A DNA stretch of 15,317 nucleotides, from assembly GCA_012513195.1 (NCBI GenBank), contig JAAZCR010000310.1, positions 1 to 15,317 on the forward strand. The letters are read 5' to 3'. The notes beneath the pieces are model-generated. The model worked only from the letters and a program-made list of their open reading frames with translations. It did not search any database and had not been told where the DNA came from. Shown here piece by piece: positions 1 through 6,708 of the stretch (positions within the stretch are counted from its first letter, which is position 1; every line of letters starts with the position of its first letter). The stretch is from Bacilli bacterium (GTDB lineage: Bacteria > Bacillota_I > Bacilli_A > Haloplasmatales > Haloplasmataceae). A program made the translations under genes and the position numbers.

Positions 1-845
1 GAATTAGTAGTTTTAAAATGTACCTTAGCGACTTTTCTTAATATATCACTACCATGTTTTTTTACCAACTGTATAGCTTGTTCTTCGACAATATCATTAG
101 TTCCTTTATGTAAAGTAATGCCAAGTTTATTACTCAAATTAGCTAGTTCTAAGAGAAACTTATAACGGGCCATAATTGAAGCACAAGCGACAGACGCATA
201 TTTTGATTCTGCTTTCATGGTAAAGATTAATTGCGAAGTAAAGAGTGGATCGTTGGTGTATTTTGCGAAGTTTTCTTTTGAGGTGAACTCGTCAACAATT
301 ATGGATGGTTTAGTGTTGATTTTCTTTAAAAGGTGTTGTATTGCTTGTTTATGGAGTTTAGCCTTTAATTGATTTAAGTTCATTCTTTCGTCTATAGTTA
401 ACTCGTTGTATTTTTCATTATTTACTACAAGGAGTGAATAGGGCAATTCTTTAAATAATATAGGTGCTATTTTTTGGATTACATCGTCGGATAATTCTTT
501 AGAGTCACGAATATGCAACTTTTGAAGAAGTTCCTTTTTTTCATCACTTAAGTAACAACTAACAACAACTACAGGACCGAAATAATCTCCTGTGCCTACT
601 TCATCGCTACCAATACTTGTTAAATAAAAATTGGAATCTGTAAGTGCCATCCAAATACTAGCTTCTTCTTCAGCATTTTTCCCCTGAAAGAGGACTTTAT
701 TAGTTGTGTAGGCAGTTATCACACAATTGGCAGTTTTTGCGGTAAACAGAACATATTGGTTATTACTTTTAATGATAAAATCTTGATAAAACGACTTAAT
801 TTTTTCTATAATTTCGTCAGTGACATGTAAAGTTATACTATTCAT
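1..845 (-). CDS. rnhC: Ribonuclease HIII, 3' end outside window
   Basis: RNase HIII cuts the RNA strand of RNA-DNA hybrids (R-loops, primers) in the cytoplasm. Reading the complement from ATG at 845-843 gives 281 open codons running off the left edge; family members are about 310 residues, so roughly the last 30 are missing. Residues 1-70 fit the TBP-like N-terminal substrate-binding domain that separates HIII from HII. The catalytic domain shows GSDEVGTGDYFGP at 79-91 (acidic pair D81/E82), DSKELSD at 114-120, a further catalytic Asp at 185 in IIVDEF, and KAESKYASVACASIMAR at 211-227. The start is set by AAGGAG a few bases upstream on the minus strand. In Bacillus rnhC lies near mutS2 with zapA, a cvpA-like gene and polX between them; here those are absent and rnhC is divergent from mutS2. 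Identification is secure. Confidence 0.95.
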   Translation of the reverse strand, partial: MNSITLHVTDEIIEKIKSFYQDFIIKSNNQYVLFTAKTANCVITAYTTNKVLFQGKNAEEEASIWMALTDSNFYLTSIGSDEVGTGDYFGPVVVVSCYLSDEKKELLQKLHIRDSKELSDDVIQKIAPILFKELPYSLLVVNNEKYNELTIDERMNLNQLKAKLHKQAIQHLLKKINTKPSIIVDEFTSKENFAKYTNDPLFTSQLIFTMKAESKYASVACASIMARYKFLLELANLSNKLGITLHKGTNDIVEEQAIQLVKKHGSDILRKVAKVHFKTTN

Positions 846-873
846 ATTGCACTCCTTAAATAGAACTACTGTT

Positions 874-898
874 ATTTTACCATAATGTTTGGTAAAAT
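874..898. promoter_or_regulatory. Mirror-image divergent promoter elements between rnhC and mutS2
   Basis: The 75-bp gap holds a perfect 9-bp inverted repeat, ATTTTACCA (874-882) and TGGTAAAAT (890-898), with a 7-bp spacer. Read outward, each arm is an extended -10 element (TG-n-TAAAAT), one for each strand. The plus-strand copy would start transcription near 905, just before the mutS2 Shine-Dalgarno (907-913); the minus-strand copy near 867 for rnhC. No good -35 hexamer is seen for either, which fits extended -10 promoters. The repeat could also be an operator. The promoter role is inferred. Confidence 0.5.
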
Positions 899-920
899 TA
901 AATAATGTGGAGGTTTTGTT

Positions 921-3263
921 ATGAAAACTGTTGAAAAAACGCTCGAACTAGATAAAATACTGCAGAAACTTAAAGAATATGCTAGTACATCTTTAGGTAT
1001 TGAAGCTATTAACGAAATGAAAGTTAGCACCGATATTGACGAAATTAACAATAAGTTAGATGAAACGGATGAAGCATTAAAACTAATTGTGCGTATCGGT
1101 AATATACCGTTAGGTGGGATTAGCGATATCAGACAAGCGGTTAAAAGAGCACAAATCGGTGGCGTATTATCGATCGAGGAATTAGTAAATATTAGTAGTT
1201 TCGCTTATGGTGTAAATCAAATAAAACTATATTTAGATCGCGTAAACAGTGAAAGAATTGGTTCAATATATATAAGTAAATATATAAATCAACTTATCCC
1301 ATTGACTAACTTACGTAAACGAATTGATGCTTGTATAGATAATAATGGCAACATTCTCGATGATGCATCACCTAAATTAAAAGATATTCGTCAGCAAATT
1401 AAGGTATTAGAAGCACGTATTAGAGAAAAGATGAACCAAATTTTAAGTACTAAGAGTAGTTATTTAACTGATACGATTATCACAATCCGTAACGACCGTT
1501 TTGTAGTACCTGTAAGAGTAGAATATAAGAACACTTTTGAAGGAATTATCCATGATATTTCGCAAAGTGGCAATACTGTATTTATTGAACCTAAAGTAGT
1601 CGTAGAACTAAATAATCGTGTCAACTCCTTGAAACATGAAGAAAATGAAGAAATCTATCACATATTACGAGAACTCTCAGAAGAAGTAAGTAACGTAGCA
1701 AATGAACTATTACAAGACGTGATGATTGTTAAGCAATTGGACTTTATCTATGCGAAAGCTAGGTTTGCTTTAGATATAAATGCGATTAGACCAAAATTAA
1801 ATGATCAAGGAGTAATTAAGATTATTAAGGGTAGACACCCATTAATTGACCCTCAAATAGTTGTCGCCAATGATGTGTTTTTAGGTGATGAGCATCAAGC
1901 GATGATTATAACAGGGCCAAATACTGGTGGGAAAACAGTTACCTTAAAAATGGTCGGACTCTTAACATTAATGATGCAGTCTGGTTTACTCGTACCTTGT
2001 AACGAAGAATCTCAATTGGCAGTGTTTGATAATGTCTTTGCGGATATTGGTGATGAACAAAGCATTGAACAGTCTTTATCAACATTTTCTAGTCATATGA
2101 AGAATATCATCAATATTACTAACAATATTACCATTAATAGTTTAGTCTTACTAGATGAGTTAGGAGCAGGTACTGATCCAAAAGAAGGGGCTGCACTTGC
2201 AGAAAGTATTTTGGATTATCTTTTAAAACGCGGTGCGAGAATTATTGCGACTACCCACTATTCTGAACTAAAAACTTATGCATATAACACTGATAAAGTG
2301 ATAAATGCTTCGGTAGAGTTTGATGTAGAAACATTAAGGCCCACGTATAAACTCTTAATTGGCATTCCTGGTCGCAGTAATGCGTTAGAGATATCTAGGC
2401 GTTTAGGATTAAATGAAAAAATTATAGCACAAGCAAGTTCTCGGATTGAAACAGAAAAAACAGATGTCAGTAAGTTGATAACGCAACTAGAGAATCAAGG
2501 ATTATACTTGGATAAACTAATTAATGAAAATGAAGCACTAAAAAAAGAACTTCAAAGTCAAATATTAAAATATGAATTATTAAACAATGAGTTAGCTAAT
2601 CAAAAAGATACATTAAAAGAAAAGGCTTATGAAGAAGCTCGGCAAATCGTAAGAAAAGCGCAAAAAGAAGCAAATCTCATAATTGAGGAGTTAAAGCGGA
2701 TAAAGAAAGAAAGAGTATTAGATGTAAAAGATCATGAAATTAGTGAATTGAAGGGTAAATTAAGACATCTGATTGAACAAGATACGGATGAACAACTTTC
2801 TAGTACTTCTGATATCTTAAAACCAGGTGATGTGGTAAAAGTACTAACTCTTAATAGAACAGGAGAGTTAATTGAACAAGTTAATGAAGATGAATGGTTA
2901 GTTCGCCTTGGTAATCTCAACTCTCGTATACATAAGCAATATTTAGAATTAGTAAAATCTAGTGATGCAGAAAAGAAACGTAAAAAAGAAGCAGAGGTAA
3001 GAGTTATTAAGAAAAGTACAGCTCACTTAGAGTTAGATTTACGTGGTGAACGATACGAAGAAGCAATAATAAAACTTGATAAGTTTATTGATGAAGCATT
3101 GATAAATAATATTTCGCAAGTTGTAATTATCCACGGACATGGTACAGGAGCATTACGAAAAGGTGTGCAAGATTATCTCAAAAAATGTCCATATGTGAAA
3201 GAATTTCGTTATGGAGGAGAAGGTGAAGGTGGCGTAGGTGTTACTGTTGTAACACTTAGCTAA
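921..3263 (+). CDS. mutS2: MutS2 family ATPase with Smr domain
   Basis: MutS2 is a dimeric ABC-type ATPase. It is not a mismatch repair protein: it is linked to suppression of recombination and, in Bacillus, to sensing and splitting collided ribosomes (RqcU). At 780 residues it is full length for the family. Visible parts: core/lever region 1-310; Walker A GPNTGGKT at 332-339; Walker B ending VLLDE with D412/E413, followed by the MutS signature GAGTDPKEGAALAE; a coiled-coil stretch at about 515-610 rich in Glu, Lys and Leu; a KOW/SH3-like segment from about 635 (LKPGDVVKV); and a C-terminal Smr domain from about 703 with LDLRG at 705-709 and HGHGTGAL from 738. The start has GTGGAGG seven bases upstream. 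No convincing terminator follows, so some transcripts may run into trxA. All key motifs are intact. Confidence 0.97.
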   Translation: MKTVEKTLELDKILQKLKEYASTSLGIEAINEMKVSTDIDEINNKLDETDEALKLIVRIGNIPLGGISDIRQAVKRAQIGGVLSIEELVNISSFAYGVNQIKLYLDRVNSERIGSIYISKYINQLIPLTNLRKRIDACIDNNGNILDDASPKLKDIRQQIKVLEARIREKMNQILSTKSSYLTDTIITIRNDRFVVPVRVEYKNTFEGIIHDISQSGNTVFIEPKVVVELNNRVNSLKHEENEEIYHILRELSEEVSNVANELLQDVMIVKQLDFIYAKARFALDINAIRPKLNDQGVIKIIKGRHPLIDPQIVVANDVFLGDEHQAMIITGPNTGGKTVTLKMVGLLTLMMQSGLLVPCNEESQLAVFDNVFADIGDEQSIEQSLSTFSSHMKNIINITNNITINSLVLLDELGAGTDPKEGAALAESILDYLLKRGARIIATTHYSELKTYAYNTDKVINASVEFDVETLRPTYKLLIGIPGRSNALEISRRLGLNEKIIAQASSRIETEKTDVSKLITQLENQGLYLDKLINENEALKKELQSQILKYELLNNELANQKDTLKEKAYEEARQIVRKAQKEANLIIEELKRIKKERVLDVKDHEISELKGKLRHLIEQDTDEQLSSTSDILKPGDVVKVLTLNRTGELIEQVNEDEWLVRLGNLNSRIHKQYLELVKSSDAEKKRKKEAEVRVIKKSTAHLELDLRGERYEEAIIKLDKFIDEALINNISQVVIIHGHGTGALRKGVQDYLKKCPYVKEFRYGGEGEGGVGVTVVTLS

Positions 3264-3286
3264 CTGAGGTTTTTCAGGCAAATGGG

Positions 3287-3315
3287 TTGTATTTTAATTA
3301 GTTTATTCGTATAAT
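3287..3315 (+). promoter_or_regulatory. Housekeeping (sigma-A type) promoter of trxA
   Basis: TTGTAT (3287-3292) and a perfect TATAAT (3310-3315) are separated by exactly 17 bp. The predicted start is near 3322, about 25 bases before the trxA ATG, leaving a short leader holding AGGAGG (3334-3339). This allows trxA to be expressed apart from mutS2. Confidence 0.8.
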
Positions 3316-3347
3316 AAACTTGTAGAAAACTTTAGGAGGTTAATACG

Positions 3348-3659
3348 ATGGCAGTAATGTATGCTGATCAATCAAACTTTGATCAAACAATTGCCCAAGG
3401 AACGGTCTTAGTTGACTTTTACGCTGATTGGTGTGGACCATGTAAACGGATTGCGCCGATTATTGAACAACTATCCGAAGAAATGACAGATGTGACATTT
3501 GTGAAAATCAATGTTGATAATGATCGTTCTTTAGCTGAAAGATTCCAAGTTATGAGTATTCCAACATTAATTCTATTTAAGAATGGCGTAGCTGTAGCGG
3601 AAACTATGGGGTTACAGCCCAAAGAACAATTAAAAGCATGGATTAATGCGAATAAGTAA
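3348..3659 (+). CDS. trxA: Thioredoxin
   Basis: Small cytoplasmic dithiol-disulfide oxidoreductase that reduces protein disulfides, for example in ribonucleotide reductase, and is recharged by thioredoxin reductase. The 103-residue length is typical. The redox site WCGPC is at residues 28-32, preceded by DFYAD, and the cis-proline of the family is P72 in MSIPTLILF. The invariant buried Asp is D23, and a lysine-rich C-terminal helix closes the fold. The start at ATG 3348 has a perfect AGGAGG (3334-3339) eight bases upstream. The gene has its own promoter and a hairpin directly behind its stop codon, so it can act as a single-gene unit. In Bacillus trxA also lies downstream of mutS2, with several genes between. 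Confidence 0.97.
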   Translation: MAVMYADQSNFDQTIAQGTVLVDFYADWCGPCKRIAPIIEQLSEEMTDVTFVKINVDNDRSLAERFQVMSIPTLILFKNGVAVAETMGLQPKEQLKAWINANK

Positions 3660-3696
3660 ACATAAAAGGATTTGAGCAATCAAATCCTTTTATGTT
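3659..3696 (+). terminator. Intrinsic terminator after trxA
   Basis: A perfect 17-bp stem, AACATAAAAGGATTTGA (3659-3675) and its complement (3680-3696), has a GCAA loop. The left arm begins at the last base of the trxA stop codon. No clean T-run follows the full stem, but the inner 12-bp stem (3664-3675/3680-3691) ends in TTTT followed by a T-rich stretch, so the U-tract is partly inside the stem. Confidence 0.75.
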
Positions 3697-3737
3697 ATTA
3701 AGAAATGATAAAAAAATCTATATTTTCTTGTTGAAAT

Positions 3738-3746
3738 TGATATAAT
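3738..3746 (+). promoter_or_regulatory. Extended -10 promoter for the orphan-truB-ribF unit
   Basis: TGATATAAT reads as TG-n-TATAAT, an extended -10 with a perfect core. The hexamer at -35 spacing (3718-3723) is poor, as extended -10 promoters permit. It lies right after the trxA terminator and about 30 bases upstream of the next start codon, so it probably drives the three-gene run up to ribF. Confidence 0.6.
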
Positions 3747-3778
3747 GATAGTGATAAATGTAATAGGAAGTGATGACA

Positions 3779-4333
3779 ATGATTAACCCTTCACTATATA
3801 ATGACTTTATTAATTACGTGAATGAGAACCATCAGTTAATAACTTATTTAGATGAATCGCAATCGGTATTAAATGATTATGTAGGACATATAATTAAGGC
3901 GTTATATTATCTTAATAAGATTTCTGAAGAAGATGAAGATGTAAATAAAGAAATTGAGGATGTTTTTCAATTTGGTGTCAATTATTTGTTTGAAAATATT
4001 GAGCAAATCAAGTTGTATTTACGCCAATTAAACAATGATTATCAACTTCTAGATAAGATGGCTTTTTATATTAAAGTTGTTTTTGATTTAGAAGAACTAA
4101 AACTAGAAATTGATAAAGTTAGTGATATTGACCAAGATGAGAAAGAGCGAGATATTAAGATTATTGATGAAATCCTTGAATTTTTCGAAGAAAACATCGT
4201 TCCCGATGTGACTTTTAATGAGTTAGAATTAGATAATTATTTACGTAGTTACTATGATATGATTGATAAATACCGCGATATTCCTCTTACTGCAGAAGCA
4301 TTTATGGAGTATTGTGCGTCCTACGGAATTTAG
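3779..4333 (+). CDS. Acidic, helix-rich protein of unknown function
   Basis: I do not recognise this 184-residue protein. It is very rich in Asp, Glu, Ile and Leu, has no signal peptide, no hydrophobic segment long enough to span a membrane and no cysteine motif (a single Cys near the C-terminus). The periodicity suggests an all-helical cytosolic protein, with the strongest acidic run near residues 50-62 and another amphipathic stretch at about 105-140. Three in-frame starts are possible (GTG 3770, ATG 3773, ATG 3779). AGGAAG at 3765-3770 overlaps the first and gives normal spacing only for ATG 3779, so that one is chosen. The stop codon TAG lies inside the truB ribosome binding region, so the gene is probably translationally coupled to truB and in one operon with truB and ribF. 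Function is not inferred. Confidence 0.75.
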   Translation: MINPSLYNDFINYVNENHQLITYLDESQSVLNDYVGHIIKALYYLNKISEEDEDVNKEIEDVFQFGVNYLFENIEQIKLYLRQLNNDYQLLDKMAFYIKVVFDLEELKLEIDKVSDIDQDEKERDIKIIDEILEFFEENIVPDVTFNELELDNYLRSYYDMIDKYRDIPLTAEAFMEYCASYGI

Positions 4334-4341
4334 GTGAGAAG

Positions 4342-5229
4342 ATGCAGGGAATTTTGTTACTTAATAAACCTAAAGGATTAACAAGTCACGATTGTGTTCA
4401 AAAGGTACGTAAACTTTTCCATACGAAAAAGGTTGGTCATATCGGGACATTGGATCCAGAGGTGACAGGTGTTTTACCTATTTGTCTTAATGAAGCAACG
4501 AAAATTATACCTTTTATTGAAAACACGGATAAAGAATATATTGCTACAGTTCGTTTAGGTTATAGTACGAATACTGATGACGCAACGGGAGAAATAATCA
4601 ATCATGATGAAAGTTATAAGCAAATCACACGAGAAGAACTATTGAGCGTATTAAAGGGATTTATAGGTGAAATAGAACAAGTTGTTCCACTTTATTCAGC
4701 AGTAAAGGTCAATGGAAAACGATTATATGATTATGCCTTTAACAATGAAGCAGTAGAAAGACCTAAGCGTAAAGTTTATATTAAAGAGATTGAATTATTA
4801 TCAAATGAAGAAATATTTAGTGGTACAATTATTGATTTTCAAATCAGGGTACTTTGTGGTAAAGGTACTTATATAAGAACTTTAGCTTATGATATTGGTC
4901 AATGTTTAGGTATACCAAGTCATATGTTGACATTAATACGCACTAAGGCAGGTAAGTTTAGATTAGAAGATTGTGTAACGTTTTCCGACATCGAGATAGG
5001 TAAATTTTCGCTTATAAGTATGTATGATGCTTTAAGTGAGTATCCACGAGTTTTTGCTGATTCTGATTTACAGAAGCGAATTAAAAACGGTCAAAAACTC
5101 AAATATACCGCAAATGATTTTACATTTATTGTGTTTCATGATATAGTTAAGCGGGTATTGGCAATCTATGAAAAGGATGATAAAAACCCAGGTTATATTA
5201 AACCAGCTCGCGTTTTTCATGTAGAATAG
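4342..5229 (+). CDS. truB: tRNA pseudouridine-55 synthase
   Basis: TruB converts U55 in the T-loop of tRNA to pseudouridine and also acts as a tRNA folding chaperone. The 295-residue product has the family start LLLNKPKGLTSHD, then GHIGTLDP at 32-39 with catalytic Asp38, and GVLPICL just after. Further family signatures include VPLYSAVKVNGKRLYDYA in the middle and GKGTYIRTLAYDIG, the substrate-binding stretch. The last 60 or so residues fit a short PUA-like domain. An earlier TTG at 4312 would add ten residues inside the upstream gene; ATG 4342, with AGGTGA at 4332-4337, matches the family N-terminus. The gene follows the orphan with an 8-bp gap and is followed by ribF 12 bp later, the usual truB-ribF-rpsO order of Bacillota. 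Confidence 0.96.
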   Translation: MQGILLLNKPKGLTSHDCVQKVRKLFHTKKVGHIGTLDPEVTGVLPICLNEATKIIPFIENTDKEYIATVRLGYSTNTDDATGEIINHDESYKQITREELLSVLKGFIGEIEQVVPLYSAVKVNGKRLYDYAFNNEAVERPKRKVYIKEIELLSNEEIFSGTIIDFQIRVLCGKGTYIRTLAYDIGQCLGIPSHMLTLIRTKAGKFRLEDCVTFSDIEIGKFSLISMYDALSEYPRVFADSDLQKRIKNGQKLKYTANDFTFIVFHDIVKRVLAIYEKDDKNPGYIKPARVFHVE

Positions 5230-5241
5230 GAAGTGGCATTG

Positions 5242-6174
5242 ATGAAAGTAGTTTATTTAAATGCGAATAGCACCGTACTCCCCATTAAAAATGGTATAAC
5301 ATTAGCTCTAGGATATTTTGATGGGTTACATCTAGCTCACCAACGTCTAATTACAAGAACCATTGAAATAGCGAAAGAAAATCAAACTAGAAGCGGTGTT
5401 TTAACCTTTCAACCTAATCCCAAAACCTTTTTGGGGCATCAAAGTGTAGAGTATCTCCTTACTCCACATCATGCGAAAGTAAATCTTTTAGTTGAAATGG
5501 GTATTGATTATTTGTTTGTGATAAAGTTTGATGCACAATTAGCGAAAATGTCTCATAAAGATTTTGTGACGAAATTCTTATTACCATTAGATACACGCCA
5601 TGTCGTTACAGGCTTTGATTTCAATTATGGTTATAAGGGTAAAGGGAATATCAACACCTTAATTGAAGATGGTGAGCACCGTTTTGGCATTACAGTCATC
5701 CCTGAACAACGCATCGATGGCGAAAAGATTAGTTCAAGTCGTATTCGTGAACTTATTATGACTGGACAAGTTCACGAGTGTGTTAAATATTTAGGTAGAT
5801 ATTATACTACGGAAGGAATTGTCATTCATGGCTTTAAACGTGGTCGTGAGTTAGGTTTTCCTACCGCTAATATTTCTACTGTCGATAATTACTTATTACC
5901 ACAAAAAGGTGTCTATATTGTCAAAGTAAGAGTCTTTCGCAAAGATTATTGGGGAATTTGTAATGTTGGGAATAATCCGACGTTTCATGAAAATAATAAT
6001 AAAAGTGTAGAAGTTCATATTTTTGATTTTAATCAAGAAATTTATAATGAGAAAATTGCGATCACATGGATTAAACGCCTGCGTGATGAAAAGAAATTTA
6101 ATAGTGTAGATGAGTTAGTTGAACAACTAAAACAAGACAAAGAAAATGCATTGGATTATATAAATAACGCTTGA
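5242..6174 (+). CDS. ribF: Bifunctional riboflavin kinase / FAD synthetase
   Basis: RibF phosphorylates riboflavin to FMN and adenylylates FMN to FAD in the cytoplasm. The 310 residues hold both modules. The N-terminal nucleotidyltransferase shows LALGYFDGLHLAHQ at 21-34, a form of the GxFDGxHxGH motif with Ala for the usual Gly at position 32, and ISSSRIR ahead of the domain junction. The C-terminal flavokinase has GRELGFPTAN at 201-210, with Thr208 as expected Mg/ATP ligand, and a NVGNNPTF strand. GTG 5233 and TTG 5239 are in frame, but AGGAAG (5228-5233) is correctly spaced only for ATG 5242. That ribosome site contains the truB stop codon, so the two are likely coupled. The TGA stop lies within the -35 box of the rpsO promoter. 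Confidence 0.96.
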   Translation: MKVVYLNANSTVLPIKNGITLALGYFDGLHLAHQRLITRTIEIAKENQTRSGVLTFQPNPKTFLGHQSVEYLLTPHHAKVNLLVEMGIDYLFVIKFDAQLAKMSHKDFVTKFLLPLDTRHVVTGFDFNYGYKGKGNINTLIEDGEHRFGITVIPEQRIDGEKISSSRIRELIMTGQVHECVKYLGRYYTTEGIVIHGFKRGRELGFPTANISTVDNYLLPQKGVYIVKVRVFRKDYWGICNVGNNPTFHENNNKSVEVHIFDFNQEIYNEKIAITWIKRLRDEKKFNSVDELVEQLKQDKENALDYINNA

Positions 6175-6199
6175 TTATTTCCTTAATATAAGATAAAAT
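6171..6199 (+). promoter_or_regulatory. Sigma-A type promoter of rpsO
   Basis: TTGATT (6171-6176), 17 bp, then TAAAAT (6194-6199). The -35 box overlaps the stop codon of ribF. The predicted start near 6206 gives an rpsO leader of about 78 bases. Confidence 0.75.
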
Positions 6200-6212
6200 A
6201 TTTATTGGCTTT

Positions 6213-6262
6213 TATCGAAGCTTAACGAAGCTCCGACGTAGGTTTCGATAATTGCGACAATT
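6213..6262 (+). promoter_or_regulatory. Structured rpsO leader, candidate S15 autoregulatory RNA
   Basis: TATCGAA (6213-6219) pairs with TTCGATA (6244-6250), enclosing hairpin GCTT-AACG-AAGC (6220-6231) and a small CC...GG element (6233-6242), which together draw a three-way junction. A further hairpin AATTG-CGA-CAATT (6250-6262) ends five bases before the GAAAAGGAGG ribosome site. S15 binds a three-way junction in 16S rRNA, and several bacterial rpsO leaders mimic it to repress their own translation. The pairing is seen; the regulatory role is inferred. Confidence 0.55.
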
Positions 6263-6283
6263 TTGAGAAAAGGAGGATATATT

Positions 6284-6553
6284 ATGGCTTTATCAAAAGA
6301 AGAAAAAGCGCAAATTATTAAAGATTTCGCAATTCACGAAGGCGATACTGGTTCAGTTGAAGTTCAAATTGCGATTTTAACGCATGAAATCAATCGTATC
6401 AATGAACATTTAAAGAATCATCCTAAAGATTTTCATACCCGTCGTGGATTGTTAAAGAAAGTTGGTAGACGTAAGCGCTTATTAACCTACTTAAGGGTCA
6501 ACAATTTTGAAAGTTACCGTAATGTAGTTGAAAAATTAGGACTTCGTCACTAA
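6284..6553 (+). CDS. rpsO: 30S ribosomal protein S15
   Basis: S15 is a primary 16S rRNA binding protein of the small-subunit platform and forms an intersubunit bridge. The 89 residues match the family throughout: [12 protein letters not shown] start, [11 protein letters not shown], an [22 protein letters not shown] segment containing the conserved His/Asp rRNA-contact region, and [14 protein letters not shown] 6284 is chosen over the in-frame TTG at 6263 because it has an excellent AGGAGG (6271-6276) and gives the normal N-terminus. The gene has its own promoter, a structured leader and a strong terminator, so it can be controlled apart from truB-ribF and pnp. Confidence 0.98.
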   Translation: MALSKEEKAQIIKDFAIHEGDTGSVEVQIAILTHEINRINEHLKNHPKDFHTRRGLLKKVGRRKRLLTYLRVNNFESYRNVVEKLGLRH

Positions 6554-6560
6554 TCTGATA

Positions 6561-6589
6561 AAGCTATATACTTGGTATATAGCTTTTTT
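6561..6589 (+). terminator. Intrinsic terminator after rpsO
   Basis: AAGCTATATAC (6561-6571), loop TTG, GTATATAGCTT (6575-6585), then a T-run to 6589. It starts seven bases after the stop codon and is a textbook intrinsic terminator. Confidence 0.9.
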
Positions 6590-6615
6590 ATTAATTTAGT
6601 TCATGTTAATTTTAG

Positions 6616-6644
6616 TTTATTTAAACAAAAAAATGAGGTAAAAT
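6616..6644 (+). promoter_or_regulatory. Possible promoter of pnp
   Basis: TAAAAT (6639-6644) preceded by TTTATT at 17-bp spacing (6616-6621). The -10 core is the same TAAAAT as in the rpsO and mutS2 promoters; the -35 is weak. Some promoter is needed because the strong rpsO terminator lies just upstream. Confidence 0.4.
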
Positions 6645-6668
6645 ATAAAAAAATGTCGAAGTTTATGG

Positions 6669-6689
6669 TATTATTATCTCGTAATAATA
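6669..6689 (+). promoter_or_regulatory. Hairpin in the pnp leader
   Basis: TATTATTA (6669-6676) and TAATAATA (6682-6689) form a perfect 8-bp stem with loop TCTCG, ending five bases before the AAGGAG of pnp. Enteric pnp leaders carry hairpins cut by RNase III for autoregulation. This one is short and entirely A-T paired, so any such role is speculative. Confidence 0.3.
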
Positions 6690-6708
6690 TGGATAAGGAG
6701 TAAAAAAC

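Noticed and set aside
3264-3277. Terminator after mutS2 (CTGA...TCAG)
   Set aside because: Only four base pairs and no T-run behind it.
4312-4341. Earlier TTG start for truB
   Set aside because: It adds ten residues overlapping the upstream gene without a ribosome site; ATG 4342 gives the conserved N-terminus.
6263-6283. TTG start for rpsO seven codons upstream
   Set aside because: The extension would translate through the AGGAGG site and is not part of any S15 protein.
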